NCBI GenBank assembly: GCA_026002855.1
Contig: BPGD01000001.1
Span: 3,728,001-3,792,000, forward strand
DNA from: Bryobacteraceae bacterium
Lineage (GTDB): Bacteria; Acidobacteriota; Terriglobia; Bryobacterales; Bryobacteraceae
DNA: 64,000 nt
Reading direction: 5' to 3'
Shown here: piece after piece, positions 18,295 to 29,773 of the stretch
Numbering within the stretch: position 1 is the stretch's first letter
Layout: each line of letters begins with the position of its first letter
Notes under the pieces: generated by a model
Told to the model about the DNA's origin: nothing
The model's input: the letters and a program-made list of their open reading frames with translations, nothing else
Databases searched by the model: none
Made by a program: the position numbers and the translations under genes

Positions 18295-18738
18295 TCATCC
18301 GCGCTCACGCTGCGCGGCCGCCGAGGCGCGGGCCAGCTCGTCGCAGCGATTGTTGTCTTCGTGGTCCGCGTGGCCGCGCGTCCACACCCAGTGCACCTTG
18401 TGCCGCGCGAGCGCAGCGTCGAGCGCCTGCCAGAGGTCCTGGTTCAGCACCGGCTTGCGGTCGGCCGTCTTCCAGCCGTTCCGCTTCCAGCGCGGGAGCC
18501 AGCTCTGGACGCCATTTTTCAGATATTGGGAGTCCGTCACCAGCTCCACTTCGCACGGCTCGCGCAGCGCCTCCAGCGCCTGGATTGCCGCCGTCAACTC
18601 CATCCGGTTGTTCGTCGTGCGGGGCTCGCCGCCGGAGGCTTCCTTCACGTGCGGCCCATAGCGCAGGATAAAGGCCCAGCCGCCGGGGCCCGGGTTGCCC
18701 AGGCAGCTTCCGTCAGTAATCGCGACCACTTTCTTCAT
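18295..18738 (-). CDS. rnhA: Ribonuclease HI
   Basis: A 147-residue protein with the complete DEDD catalytic set D9, E47, D69 and D133, plus H123 in [16 protein letters not shown]. It removes the RNA strand of RNA-DNA hybrids. The ATG at 18738 is chosen because [11 protein letters not shown] is the usual RNase HI start. An ORF extending to 18888 runs back into the dus gene and has low-complexity Ser/Pro/Lys sequence. The start is seven bases after the dus stop. Confidence 0.95.
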   Translation of the reverse strand: MKKVVAITDGSCLGNPGPGGWAFILRYGPHVKEASGGEPRTTNNRMELTAAIQALEALREPCEVELVTDSQYLKNGVQSWLPRWKRNGWKTADRKPVLNQDLWQALDAALARHKVHWVWTRGHADHEDNNRCDELARASAAAQRERG

Positions 18739-18745
18739 CGGTCGC

Positions 18746-19789
18746 TCAGGCGGCGGGGATGGCCGTTTGGGGCGCTTCTCCGCGCCGGAGCTCTTCTTCG
18801 AAGAAGCGGTCGACGAGGTCGAGGATTTCGCGCGCCTGGCGGGCATGATAAATGGCCGTGCGGAGCCTGGAACCGTTGCGCACGCCATGCGTGAAATACG
18901 TGGCGAACTGTTTCATCTTGCCCACGGTGTCCAGGCTCTGATGCTCTATGAGCATGGAGTAGTAGGTGTGCATGATCCGCCACCGGTCCTCTTCCGTGGG
19001 CCGGAAATAGGCGCCCGTGGCCAGGTACTCCGAGATCTGGCGGAAGATCCACGGGTTGGAGGCCGCCGCGCGGCCGATCATCACCGCGTCGCATCCGGTC
19101 TGCTCCACCATCCGGACCGCGTCTTCGGGCGTCACAATATCGCCGTTGCCGATCACCGGGATCCTCACTGCCGCCTTGACCTCGGCGATGCGCGTCCAGT
19201 CGGCGCGCCCGCTGTAGCCCTGTTCGCGCGTGCGCGGGTGCAGCGCGATGGCGTTCAGGCCGCAGTCTTCGGCCAGGCGTGCGACCTGCACGTGCACCAG
19301 CTCCCGGTCGTTCCACCCGGCCCGCGTCTTCAGGGTCAGTGGAATGCGGATGGCGGCGCGCACCGTCCGCAGGATCTTCTCGACCAGCGGCAGGTCGCGC
19401 AGCAGCCCGCTGCCCCCATTGCAGCGCACGACTTTCTTCACCGGGCAGCCGAAATTGATGTCCACCGCGTCGAAGCCCGAGTCTTCACAGATTCGCGCCG
19501 CCTCGGCCAGCACCTCCGGGTCGGCGCCAAACAGTTGCGCTGTGATGGGATGCTCGTCCGGCTCGAAATAGAGGTAATGGAAGCTCTGAAGCCGCTTGCG
19601 GTTGGGATGCCGCTGCGCGGCGACGACGCCGTGCGAGCTGGTGAACTCCGTCATCAACAGCCCGCAGCCACCCTGGGCGCGGATCAGCCGCCGGAAGACG
19701 GTGTCGGTGACGCCGGCCATGGGCGCAAGCACCGTAGCCGGCCGCACGACAACAGACCCGATCCTGAGCTCCGCGGGAAATACAGACAT
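18746..19789 (-). CDS. dus: tRNA-dihydrouridine synthase
   Basis: A 347-residue flavoenzyme of the Dus family. It begins with the flavin-binding strand [16 protein letters not shown] and carries the catalytic motif [37 protein letters not shown] and VIGNGDI. It reduces uridines in the tRNA D-loop using NADPH and FMN. The ATG at 19789 gives the normal length. The frame stays open to 20629, but that extension is antisense to the gene at 19874-20869, is rich in Arg/Gly/His, and is not part of this protein. Confidence 0.94.
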   Translation of the reverse strand: MSVFPAELRIGSVVVRPATVLAPMAGVTDTVFRRLIRAQGGCGLLMTEFTSSHGVVAAQRHPNRKRLQSFHYLYFEPDEHPITAQLFGADPEVLAEAARICEDSGFDAVDINFGCPVKKVVRCNGGSGLLRDLPLVEKILRTVRAAIRIPLTLKTRAGWNDRELVHVQVARLAEDCGLNAIALHPRTREQGYSGRADWTRIAEVKAAVRIPVIGNGDIVTPEDAVRMVEQTGCDAVMIGRAAASNPWIFRQISEYLATGAYFRPTEEDRWRIMHTYYSMLIEHQSLDTVGKMKQFATYFTHGVRNGSRLRTAIYHARQAREILDLVDRFFEEELRRGEAPQTAIPAA

Positions 19790-19873
19790 CCGCTTCCATT
19801 TTACCCGGATACGGGAATTTCGCCGTAACAGCGGCCCGCGCTGGCACGTCCAATGTGTGCGAGGATCGGGTTC

Positions 19874-20869
19874 ATGTGGCAGAAGATCACGCTCGCGTTC
19901 CTGGCCGGAGGAGTGGCCGTGGGCACGGCCGTCTATTTCGGTATGAACAGCCGCCAGGAAAGGCCGCCCGAGCCCGCCCCATACAAGGCAGCGGCCCCGC
20001 CGGTGGCGGCTCAGCCTCCCGTGAGCCAGCCGCAGCCGGCTGAAAGCGCCGTCCCGGTCGAACCCGCTCTGCCTGCCGCGACGCAGGCAACCCGGCCGCG
20101 GCCGTCCGTGCATCCTGCCGTTTCCATGCCGGCCCGGAAGGCTCAGCCGCAGCCGAAGCCCGCCGTCACCGCGCAGGCGAAGCCGCAGGAAGATGTGATC
20201 GTGGTGCCCCCGCCCGTGCCGGCCCCGCCGCCGGAGATCCGGCCCGCTCCCTCGCCGGCGCCGCCGACCGGGCAGCCGGAGCCTCTGAAACCGGCACCTC
20301 AGGCGGAGCCAGCTGCGGCGAAGCCTGTGCCGAAGCGCGAGCCGCGCACGGTGACCATTCCCGCCGGCACGCTCATCACCGTGCGGTTGCGCGACACGCT
20401 CAGCAGCGCGCGGCAGTCCACGGACGACTCTTTTGTGGCCACGCTGGATGCCCCGCTCATCGTCGAGGGGCTCGTGATCGCCGAACGCGGCGCCACGGTG
20501 CGCGGGCGCATCGTCGAGGCTGTCGAAGCGGGCCGGGTGAAGGGCCGGGCCGCGCTTGTGCTTCAACTCACCGAGCTCAACACGTCCGACGGGCAGAAGG
20601 TCGAAATCCGCACTGATTCGTTCCGTCATGAAGCCGAAAGCGGCGTCAAGGGCGACGTCGCCAAGGCCGGCGTCGCCGCAGGCATTGGCGCTGCCATCGG
20701 CGCCATCGCCGGCGGTGGCCGGGGGGCTGCGATCGGCGCCGTCATTGGCGGCGCGGCTGGCGCTGGCGGCGCCATGGCAACGCGCGGCAAGCCTGCCGAG
20801 CTGCCCAGCGAGACGCGTCTCACCTTCCGGCTGAGCGAACCGGTGACGCTGACCGAACGGCTCCCCTAG
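19874..20869 (+). CDS. Membrane-anchored glycine-zipper protein with proline-rich linker
   Basis: A protein of about 331 residues. An N-terminal hydrophobic segment (ITLAFLAGGVAVGTAVYFG) is an anchor or signal. About 130 residues of Pro/Ala/Gln-rich linker follow. The C-terminal part has a conserved unit beginning IPAGTLITVRLRDTLSSA, a central strand region, a long Gly/Ala zipper (VAAGIGAAIGAIAGGGRGA) and the ending TRLTFRLSEPVTL. The same unit makes up the protein at 25941-26543. Linker and zipper suggest a periplasm-spanning or outer-membrane-associated protein. No function is known to me. The ATG at 19874 has GAGG upstream; 19853 is an alternative start. Confidence 0.75.
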   Translation: MWQKITLAFLAGGVAVGTAVYFGMNSRQERPPEPAPYKAAAPPVAAQPPVSQPQPAESAVPVEPALPAATQATRPRPSVHPAVSMPARKAQPQPKPAVTAQAKPQEDVIVVPPPVPAPPPEIRPAPSPAPPTGQPEPLKPAPQAEPAAAKPVPKREPRTVTIPAGTLITVRLRDTLSSARQSTDDSFVATLDAPLIVEGLVIAERGATVRGRIVEAVEAGRVKGRAALVLQLTELNTSDGQKVEIRTDSFRHEAESGVKGDVAKAGVAAGIGAAIGAIAGGGRGAAIGAVIGGAAGAGGAMATRGKPAELPSETRLTFRLSEPVTLTERLP

Positions 20870-20875
20870 CCGCCC

Positions 20876-21391
20876 TCATCGCGGCGCCGCGGAAAAGCCC
20901 GTCTCGCGCTTCCATTCTTCCAGCGTGTTGTAAACGATCGGGCAGTAACAGGCGCGGTCGATGAACTGCCACATCCGCGAAGGAATGGACCCGGCGCCGC
21001 GCACCGTGTGCGGAAAATCGACGCACGCAGCCGGACGCACGTCATACACCGTGCATTCGGTTCCCGAAAGAAAGACGCAGCCTTTTTCCGGATCCCGGCG
21101 CAAAATCAGCCCTTCTTCTTCGCTCTCTTCGGTGAATTCGCGCCGGAATTTCTCCACGCTCATCCGGAAATGCTTCGCCAGCCGCTCGAGATCGCGGTCA
21201 AGCAGCCGCGCCGTAGCCACCTTGCAGCAGTTGGCGCAGGCGAGGCAGTCGATCTGCGCCTCCACTTCCGCGGCGATCTGCCGCAGCCGCCGCTCCACAT
21301 AACGGTACGTCTTCAGATGGCGGCGGAAGCGCTCGTTTTCGGCCCGCTTGTGCTCGCCAAGCCGGTGGATCTGGACCAGATCAGTGATCAC
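20876..21391 (-). CDS. YkgJ-type cysteine cluster protein
   Basis: A 171-residue protein with the CLACANCC motif, typical of the YkgJ/UPF0153 (CxxCxxCC) family, and further cysteines in GCVFLSGTECTVYDVRPAACVDFP and DRACYCP. The cysteines probably bind a zinc or iron-sulfur centre. The family function is unresolved. Its ATG overlaps the stop of the M16 protease gene by four bases, so the two are translationally coupled. The 3' end meets the convergent glycine-zipper gene with a six-base gap. Confidence 0.88.
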   Translation of the reverse strand: MITDLVQIHRLGEHKRAENERFRRHLKTYRYVERRLRQIAAEVEAQIDCLACANCCKVATARLLDRDLERLAKHFRMSVEKFRREFTEESEEEGLILRRDPEKGCVFLSGTECTVYDVRPAACVDFPHTVRGAGSIPSRMWQFIDRACYCPIVYNTLEEWKRETGFSAAPR

Positions 21392-24135
21392 CAGTGAACG
21401 TTCACCTTGCGGAAATCGCCGGCCCGCATGTAGGTGAGGCCGGCGGGATTGAGGTATTTTGCCAGCGCCGCCCGCACCTGGTCCGGCGTCAACGCCTTCA
21501 CCTTCTCCTCCAGGCCGGCATCAAAGGCCATCGTGCGCCGCTCGTAGGTGCGGCTCGCCAGCCGGCCCACCAGCTCATCGTCGTTTTCCCGGCTTACCTG
21601 CCGGCTCTGCAACCAGCTCTTCTTGCCGGCCTCGATCTCTTGCGCCGTAAAGCCTTCCTTCAGGATCTTCGCCAGCTCGTCCTTGAAGGACGCCTCCACC
21701 TTCGGCGCGTTTTCAGGCGCGCAGATGGCAAATGCAATGAACAGCGCATGGTCGCTTTCCGGATCGACCATCACCTGCGAGCCGACGCCGTAGCTGAGCC
21801 CTTCCCGGTTGCGGATGCGCGCAAACAGGCGCGAATTCATGCCCTGGCCGAGAAGATAGTTCCCGAAAATCAGGGCCGGATAGTCCGGGTCGCTATCTTT
21901 CATCCGGAACGCCGTGCCGGCCATCCATGTGGCATTGGCCTTGTCGGGGGTCTCAAAGGCCCCCGCGGCGGGCTGGACTGGCGTGAAGCGGCGCAGGACG
22001 CGCGCGTAGTGTTCGCGGCTCTTCCAGTCCTGGACGTGCCTGGCCACCTGCTGCCGCACCGCGTCCGGGTCAAAATCGCCAATGATGGCGAGCTCGCCCT
22101 CGGCCAGCCCGTAAAACTGCGCATAAAACTGCTTCGCCTGGTCGAGCGTGGCCGCCTGGATTCCCTCGATCTGTTCCTCGATCGTGGGCACCCAGCGAAC
22201 GTCGCCTTTGGGCCAGGGCATCAGATGCCGCTGCAAGGCGACCGAGGCAATGGTCTGCGGCTGGCTCCTGGCCGACTCGAGCGACGCCAGCACCTGACGC
22301 TTCAACTGATCGAATTCGCTTTCCGGAAAGACGGACTCCTTCAGCATCTCGAAGACGAGATCGATTGCCGCCGGCAGGTTCTCGCGCGTCGTCGTGATGC
22401 GCGCCGAAGCGCCGTTGGCATTGCCGCTGACATTGATCTGCGCCTTGATGCGGTCAATCTCGTCGCGGATCTGCTGGCGCGTCTTCTTCGCCGTGCCCCG
22501 CATCAGCATCTGCCCGGCCAGTCCGCCGGCAAAGACTTTCTCGCGCAGGTTGTTCTCGTCGCCGAAATGGAGGTTCAGCACCGCTGTGACCTGCCCGCCG
22601 CGCGTCTTCTTGGGCAGCAGCGCCAGATGCAGGCCGCCGCCGACTTCGCCCCGGATGGTCCGCCGGTCGATGTTGGCGGGCGTGGCCTCGAAGGCTTCTC
22701 CCTGCGAAACCGTGGCCCGGCCGGTGTAGCCTGCCACGAGCTTTTCCACATCGGGCGGTTCCGGCACCTGCGCCCGCACCGGTTCCTTTTCCGGAATGAA
22801 CAGCCCCACGGTGCAGTTGGAGGGGATGAGGTATTTCTCCGCCGCTTTCTGCACCTGTTCGAGCGTGACCTTTTCAATCCGGTCGCGCTGGAGGAACATC
22901 AGCCGCCAGTCGCCCATCGCCTGCCACTCGCTCAGCTCCAGTGCGACGTCCTGCGGATCGTTCATCTCGAGCTCAAAATTCTTCAGCCACCGCGTGCGCT
23001 GCCGCTCGAGTTCTTCCTTCGTGAAGGGCTTTGACCGGATCTCGGCGATTGTGTCGAGCAGCGTCTTGCGCGCGTCTTCGAGCGAACTGTCCATCCGCAC
23101 CATCGCCTGCGCGTAGGCGAAGCCCGGCTCGGCGAGCTGAAACGCATTCATGCTCACCGTGGCCGCCTTTTTCGTTTCGACCAGCGCCTTGTAGAGCCTG
23201 CCCGAGGGCTGATCGCCGAGAATCGCCGCGGCCATCTCCACGGCCGGGAACTCTTCGTGAGACCCCGGCGGAATGTGCCAGGCCGCGCCCACATACTGCA
23301 CGTCGCCCACGCGCCGCACCGTCACCAGCCGTTCGCCGTCCTGCGGCGGCTCGACCGTGTAGGTGCGGCGGAGCTGCCGCTGCGGCTTTGGAATCGCGCC
23401 AAACGTTTTCTGGATCAGCGCCAGCGTCTTCTGCTCGTCGAATTTGCCGGCCACGACCAGCATCGCGTTGTCCGGCTGATAGAAGTGCCGGTAAAACGCC
23501 TGGAGCCGCTCAATGGGAACGCGTTCCACGTCGCTCCGCGCGCCGATGGTGAGCTTGCCGTAGTTGTGCCATTCGAACGCCGTGGCCAGCACGCGCTGGA
23601 GCAGCACTCGCGGCGGCGAGTTCTCGCCCGCCTCCATCTCGTTGCGCACCACCGTCATCTCGCTGTCGAGGTCCTTCTTCGCGATGAAGCTGTTCACCAT
23701 GCGGTCGGCTTCCATCGACAGCGCCCAGGCGAGGTTTTCATCGGTGGCCTCGAACGTCTCGAAATAGTTCGTCCGGTCGTACCAGGTGGTGCCGTTGGGC
23801 CGTGTGCCGTGGTCCTGGAGCTCTTTCTTGATGTCCGGGTGGTTCTTCGAACCCATGAACAGCAGGTGCTCGAGCAGGTGGGCCATGCCGGTTTCGCCGT
23901 AGTCCTCATGGCGCGACCCCACCATGTAGGTCACGTTCACCGTAATGGTGGACTTCGTCGGGTCAGGGAAAAGCACCACGCGAAGCCCGTTGTCCAGACG
24001 GTATTCGGTGATGCCTTCCACCGTGGCCACTTTTTTCGGCGCCGCCGGCTGCGCCGACAGCGGCGCGGCCAACGGCAGCATCAGGAGAGCGGCAAGCACA
24101 GACAAAGGCCGGGTGCGGAAGAAGAATGGGCTCAT
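21388..24135 (-). CDS. Secreted M16-family (pitrilysin-like) zinc peptidase
   Basis: A 915-residue protein with a signal peptide (about residues 1-28, ending PLSAQ). It has two tandem M16 halves. The N-terminal half carries the inverted zinc motif H86-L-L-E89-H90 and a downstream acidic ligand region (LAWALSMEADRMV). The C-terminal half lacks the motif, as is normal. These periplasmic or outer-membrane peptidases cut short peptides. The length fits a two-half single-chain enzyme. It is coupled to the YkgJ-like gene downstream. Confidence 0.93.
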   Translation of the reverse strand: MSPFFFRTRPLSVLAALLMLPLAAPLSAQPAAPKKVATVEGITEYRLDNGLRVVLFPDPTKSTITVNVTYMVGSRHEDYGETGMAHLLEHLLFMGSKNHPDIKKELQDHGTRPNGTTWYDRTNYFETFEATDENLAWALSMEADRMVNSFIAKKDLDSEMTVVRNEMEAGENSPPRVLLQRVLATAFEWHNYGKLTIGARSDVERVPIERLQAFYRHFYQPDNAMLVVAGKFDEQKTLALIQKTFGAIPKPQRQLRRTYTVEPPQDGERLVTVRRVGDVQYVGAAWHIPPGSHEEFPAVEMAAAILGDQPSGRLYKALVETKKAATVSMNAFQLAEPGFAYAQAMVRMDSSLEDARKTLLDTIAEIRSKPFTKEELERQRTRWLKNFELEMNDPQDVALELSEWQAMGDWRLMFLQRDRIEKVTLEQVQKAAEKYLIPSNCTVGLFIPEKEPVRAQVPEPPDVEKLVAGYTGRATVSQGEAFEATPANIDRRTIRGEVGGGLHLALLPKKTRGGQVTAVLNLHFGDENNLREKVFAGGLAGQMLMRGTAKKTRQQIRDEIDRIKAQINVSGNANGASARITTTRENLPAAIDLVFEMLKESVFPESEFDQLKRQVLASLESARSQPQTIASVALQRHLMPWPKGDVRWVPTIEEQIEGIQAATLDQAKQFYAQFYGLAEGELAIIGDFDPDAVRQQVARHVQDWKSREHYARVLRRFTPVQPAAGAFETPDKANATWMAGTAFRMKDSDPDYPALIFGNYLLGQGMNSRLFARIRNREGLSYGVGSQVMVDPESDHALFIAFAICAPENAPKVEASFKDELAKILKEGFTAQEIEAGKKSWLQSRQVSRENDDELVGRLASRTYERRTMAFDAGLEEKVKALTPDQVRAALAKYLNPAGLTYMRAGDFRKVNVHW

Positions 24136-24212
24136 ACGGAAAATCCCTGACCTCCATCGTAAAGCATGCGCCGGCGCTTTTTCTGTAAATTTCCCGGCGC
24201 TACCCTGAAGGC

Positions 24213-24908
24213 GTGGGGCGCGCTCGTTTCCGCTTCCACGGCGACCTGAACGATTTTCTCCCCTCCCAGCGGCGCAGCGTCTGGCTGGACTACGAGTTCC
24301 GCGACAGGCCGTCGCTCAAGCACGCCATCGAAACCTTCGGCGTGCCGCATCCGGAGGTGGGCGAACCGTCGGACCTCAACCGGCCACTGCGGGACGGCGA
24401 GGAAATTGAAGTCCGCCCGCGGCTCTATCCGGCGCCCCCCAATGGCCAATGGCGCTTTGTCCTTGACGGACACCTCGGGCGGCTGGCCAAATATCTCCGC
24501 ATCCTGGGTTTTGACACCCTCTATGAAGCCGGCGCCGACGACCGCCGCCTGGCCGATGCTGCCGCCGCCGGGCACTTCCTGCTCACCCGCGACCGCTCTT
24601 TGCTGATGCGCCGCACCGTCGTCCACGGCCTGCTCGTGCGTCACGACGAGCCGCGGCGGCAGCTCGAATGGCTCGCCGCGCGGCTCGGCCTCTGGAGCGC
24701 CGCCGAGCCGCTGCGCCGCTGTCTCCGCTGCAATGCGATGCTGGAGCCGGTCGCCAAAGAGACGGTCTGGGACCGCATCCCGCCGAAGACCCGGCTCTGG
24801 TGCAACGAGTACATGACTTGCACCGGCTGCGGCCAGCTCTACTGGCCCGGATCGCATTACGAGCGCATGCAGGCATGGATCCGCGCCCTGCGAGCGAAGA
24901 ACGAATAA
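24213..24908 (+). CDS. Mut7-C RNase-domain protein with N-terminal ubiquitin-like domain
   Basis: A 231-residue protein. Residues about 1-80 match the ubiquitin-like domain often fused to Mut7-C (FRFHGDLNDFLP, then RPLRDGEEIEVRPRL). The rest is the Mut7-C PIN-like domain, with DGHLGRLAKYLRILGFDTLY, LLTRDRSLL and a zinc ribbon (CLRCN ... CTGC). Predicted to be a small RNase or toxin-like nuclease of unknown target. It starts with GTG at 24213. It is divergent from the M16 gene. Confidence 0.85.
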   Translation: MGRARFRFHGDLNDFLPSQRRSVWLDYEFRDRPSLKHAIETFGVPHPEVGEPSDLNRPLRDGEEIEVRPRLYPAPPNGQWRFVLDGHLGRLAKYLRILGFDTLYEAGADDRRLADAAAAGHFLLTRDRSLLMRRTVVHGLLVRHDEPRRQLEWLAARLGLWSAAEPLRRCLRCNAMLEPVAKETVWDRIPPKTRLWCNEYMTCTGCGQLYWPGSHYERMQAWIRALRAKNE

Positions 24909-25221
24909 ACCAGGTTGCGGCTGTCTTGTTCTGGCCCGGATTCGCCGCCAGCCTGCCTGAGCCCGGTCACCGGGGCAACCCGGATGGCTGCCTGCCGGCA
25001 TAGCAGACTGGCCACCGACAGGCGCCTCTGGCAGGCTCCCAGTGCGGCTCATCGACGGATTCACGGAAAAAGGAAAGGCGCGCAGACCGCGTTTCAGCGG
25101 TTGTGCGCGCCTTGGATGCGTGCCTGAGCTGCCCCACCCACGCCCTCGACCGGCCCGCTTCCCGGCTGCGTCTTCCCGGCGCCTCCGGCGCGATGCTGGA
25201 CCAGGGCTGAACCTCGGGCGG
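24909..25221. other. 313-base convergent intergenic region with inverted repeats
   Basis: No gene is supported here. The region separates two convergent genes. It holds a palindrome around 24963-24973 (CCGGTCACCGG) and matched arms GCCTGCC (24990-24996) and GGCAGGC (25030-25036). These could fold in RNA and help termination, but no T-run follows. I recognise no known riboswitch. Confidence 0.4.
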
Positions 25222-25938
25222 CTACTTCTTCTTGCCCATCACTGCCTTCACGCGTGCGGCGAGAATCCCGCTCTGCGTTACCGTGCCGCTCACCTCCACC
25301 ATCATCCCGGGCTGGAGGTCTGCGAGGCTCTTCAGCGTGCCTAGAAACTTCGTGTTCTGATCCACCAGGACCGGCTGGGTGACGCTGCTTATGATGAAGA
25401 AATTGGACCCAATCGAGGCGACCTCGCCCTTCACCTCGATCTCCGCTGCCGGCGGCGTGCCCGGAACCGGCGGCGTCCCGGCGGGCATGGTGAAGCCGGA
25501 GACGTACATTGTCATGCCGTTGCGCTGAAGCACGAAGAACACGCTATGCGCGCCCGTGGCAGCCGCAGGCCAGTCCAAAAGCGCTTTGACGTCGCCGTTG
25601 CTGTCTGTCTCGACGGTGCCCAGCACAGCACAGCGGTCTGCCGCCGCGCTCAGCCGGCAGGCCAGAACGTTGTACGTGGTGTTGGGCGCGGCGCTTTCCA
25701 GATCCAGCTTCACCTGGCCTTTGCCGCGGACTTCCACGCTGCCATCAGCGAGCGGGTCATTGCCCCAGGGCAACGGAATGATCGATGCCGGATCCGCCGG
25801 CAGCCGGTCCACGCGGAGGATCTCGGCCTGCCACAGCTTCGGCCCGAGGTCCCTGTGGTCCTTGGCGGTCACTGCAAGGGAAAGTACGGCGGCGCTCACA
25901 ATGACGGCCGCCTGCCAGCGCTTCAGACTGTTTTTCAT
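25222..25938 (-). CDS. Secreted DUF5666-like hypothetical protein
   Basis: A 238-residue protein with a signal peptide (KRWQAAVIVSAAVLSLAVTA). The central part (about 60-150) looks like a beta-sandwich repeat (VEVRGKGQVKLDLESAAPNTTYNVLACRL). The last 75 residues match the DUF5666 style: GEVASIGSNFFII, LVDQNTKFLG, LQPGMMVEVSG, ILAARVKA. DUF5666 domains are OB-like extracytoplasmic folds of unknown role. The ATG at 25938 has an excellent site, GGGAGG five bases upstream, which rules out the longer ORF to 26238. It starts two bases after the stop of the glycine-zipper gene upstream, so the two form an operon. Confidence 0.8.
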   Translation of the reverse strand: MKNSLKRWQAAVIVSAAVLSLAVTAKDHRDLGPKLWQAEILRVDRLPADPASIIPLPWGNDPLADGSVEVRGKGQVKLDLESAAPNTTYNVLACRLSAAADRCAVLGTVETDSNGDVKALLDWPAAATGAHSVFFVLQRNGMTMYVSGFTMPAGTPPVPGTPPAAEIEVKGEVASIGSNFFIISSVTQPVLVDQNTKFLGTLKSLADLQPGMMVEVSGTVTQSGILAARVKAVMGKKK

Positions 25939-25940
25939 GA

Positions 25941-26543
25941 TTACCTCCCGGAACTCTGTTTCGATGGACATACCGTCACCGGCGCACGCAGCCGGAATGT
26001 CAGAAGCGTCTCCGCCGGCACCGAAACCTGCCTTCGCCCGGTGGCCGCAGCCCCGGCCAGACCGGCTGCGGCTCCGGCCCCGGCGCCGATCGCTGCCCCC
26101 GCGCCCCCGCCGGCCAACGCGCCAATCAGCGCGCCCGCCCCGCTGCCTCCCCCGATCCAGGTCATGTTCCGGCGGCGGTGCGGGCTGCTGGCGCGCGTCC
26201 AGCCACGCGCGGCCACCTCCACCGAGTGGCCCGCCCACTCGACCCGCTCGGGGGCCAGCGTGAGCACCGCCTGTCCCTTCAACCGCCCGGACGGCGCCGC
26301 CTGCCGCACCCGGCCAAGGATCCTCGCTCCCTTCGGAATCAGGACCCGGTCGCCTTCACGCAACGGCTCAACGAGCGTCGCGGTGAACGAATCGCCTGCG
26401 CGGTGCGTGGCCGTGGAGACGGCATGGTCCAGCCGGACCCGCAACAGCGTCCCATCGGGCAGCACCGGACATCCCTTCCGGGCCTGCGGTTCGGCGGCGA
26501 GCCCCGCCGCCAGCAGCATCCAGATCGTGGTAAGTCGCATCAT
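25941..26543 (-). CDS. Secreted glycine-zipper protein, paralogue of the 19874-20869 product
   Basis: A protein of about 200 residues. A signal peptide (LTTIWMLLAAGLAAEPQA) is followed by the unit LPDGTLLRVRLDHAVSTA, IPKGARILGRV, a Gly/Ala-rich zipper (GAGALIGALAGGGAGAAIG) and LLTFRLRAPVTV. It corresponds segment by segment to the C-terminal domain of the protein at 19874-20869, without the anchor and proline linker. Function unknown; an envelope location is likely. Adjacent ATGs at 26543 and 26540 are both possible. The longer ORF to 26786 lacks signal-like sequence and is rejected. Confidence 0.72.
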   Translation of the reverse strand: MMRLTTIWMLLAAGLAAEPQARKGCPVLPDGTLLRVRLDHAVSTATHRAGDSFTATLVEPLREGDRVLIPKGARILGRVRQAAPSGRLKGQAVLTLAPERVEWAGHSVEVAARGWTRASSPHRRRNMTWIGGGSGAGALIGALAGGGAGAAIGAGAGAAAGLAGAAATGRRQVSVPAETLLTFRLRAPVTVCPSKQSSGR

Positions 26544-26784
26544 TGGCGCCTGAGTCGCACCCTGTGGGTGAGCACGTATCCTGCCAACCGCAGTTGTTTG
26601 AAAACAGGCATCCAGGCTGGGGCCGTACCCGGTAAAGTTGACACACTCCTGGTAAAAATTTCCAGTGTCGGCCGGACGGGCCGCCCACAGGGCAATAGGC
26701 GACAACCGCATCTGATGCTGCCGGAAATCCAGCAACTCTCTCCGCTCTGCTAGACTCACTGTCAATCCGACTGTCGAGGCAACC

Positions 26785-28713
<1,929 letters not shown>

Positions 28714-28723
28714 GCCGCATCTC

Positions 28724-29524
28724 TCACACCGGTTCGCCGAGCTGGTCCTGGGTGATCACCAGCGGCCGGATGGCCCGCGCCAGTCCCGTGTCTTCATCGG
28801 CATCCACCACCGTTGCGTGCAGTTCCACCATGCCGGTGGCGGCTTCAAAGCGCGCCGGCAACTGCGTCAGGAACCGGTGCAGGATCGTTTTCTTGTCGAC
28901 GCCAATCACGCTGTCATAGGGCCCGGTCATCCCGCAGTCGGTCTGGTAGGCGGTGCCGCCGGGCAGGATGCGCGCGTCCGCCGTCGCGATGTGCGTGTGC
29001 GTGCCGATCACTGCGGTGACGCGCCCGTCCAGATGCCAGCCCATCGCCATCTTCTCGCTGGTGGCTTCGGCATGAAAATCGACAAACCGGATGCGCGTCT
29101 CCTCCGGCAGTCCGGCCAGAATCTGGTCGGCCGTGCGGAAGGGACACTCAATGGCGGGCATGTGCACGCGCCCTTGCAGGCAGAGCACCGCATAGGGCGC
29201 TCCGTTGCGCGCCTTGCCCATGTAGAGGCCGGAGCCGGGCACCGCGGCCCCGTAATTGGCCGGCCGGAGCAGCCGGGGCTCGTGGTCCAGATAATCGTAA
29301 ACCTCGCGCTTGTCCCAGATGTGATTGCCGGAGGTCATCACGTCGATGCCCAGACTGAAAAGCTCCTGCGCCAGCGGCGGCGTAATGCCAAAACCGCCCG
29401 CCGCGTTTTCGACGTTGGCAATCACCAGGTCAGCCTTTTCGTCCTGGATCAGCTTCCCCAGGCATGCGGCCACAATGCGGCGGCCGGGCGAGGCGAAGAT
29501 ATCGCCGATAAAAAGGATTCGCAT
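28724..29524 (-). CDS. YmdB-like metallophosphoesterase (TIGR00282 family)
   Basis: A 266-residue protein starting MRILFIGDIFASPGR, with ANVENAAGGFG, TSGNHIWDK and GTHTHIATAD, the metal-binding pattern of the YmdB/TIGR00282 phosphodiesterases. In Bacillus YmdB is a 2',3'-cyclic-nucleotide phosphodiesterase that affects RNA levels and development. The ATG at 29524 is the family start; the 11 residues upstream in the ORF are not conserved-looking. It is convergent with acs, with a 10-base gap. Confidence 0.92.
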   Translation of the reverse strand: MRILFIGDIFASPGRRIVAACLGKLIQDEKADLVIANVENAAGGFGITPPLAQELFSLGIDVMTSGNHIWDKREVYDYLDHEPRLLRPANYGAAVPGSGLYMGKARNGAPYAVLCLQGRVHMPAIECPFRTADQILAGLPEETRIRFVDFHAEATSEKMAMGWHLDGRVTAVIGTHTHIATADARILPGGTAYQTDCGMTGPYDSVIGVDKKTILHRFLTQLPARFEAATGMVELHATVVDADEDTGLARAIRPLVITQDQLGEPV

Positions 29525-29773
29525 GAAATTCGGGAATGGAGGAGCGCACCACAACAACCGTTCCAGCCTCGGAATCGACCCCGATCGACCACGGGGGGAG
29601 CCCGCCGGGCGCCTTCAGGCTTCTCCTTGCGGAGCGTGCTCACCAGCGCCTGAGTTTCGAGCCAGGCTCCAGATTCATTTGCATCGGATCAATTATGGAG
29701 ACCAGTGACGCGTTTCGCAGGAACGCTCCTACCCGCCCAGCATAACCCGCGGCCGCCCTCGCCGCCAAATCGT

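Noticed and set aside
19790-20629. N-terminal extension of the dus gene by 280 residues
   Set aside because: It is antisense to the glycine-zipper gene, has low-complexity Arg/Gly/His sequence, and Dus starts normally at 19789.
24909-25221. Riboswitch-like folded region
   Set aside because: The short inverted repeats do not match any riboswitch consensus that I know, and the region lies between two convergent gene ends.
26642-26668. Imperfect palindrome and TTGACA box between the glycine-zipper gene and acs
   Set aside because: The arms need a bulge to pair, and no well-spaced -10 follows TTGACA at 26638-26643, so an operator or promoter cannot be supported.
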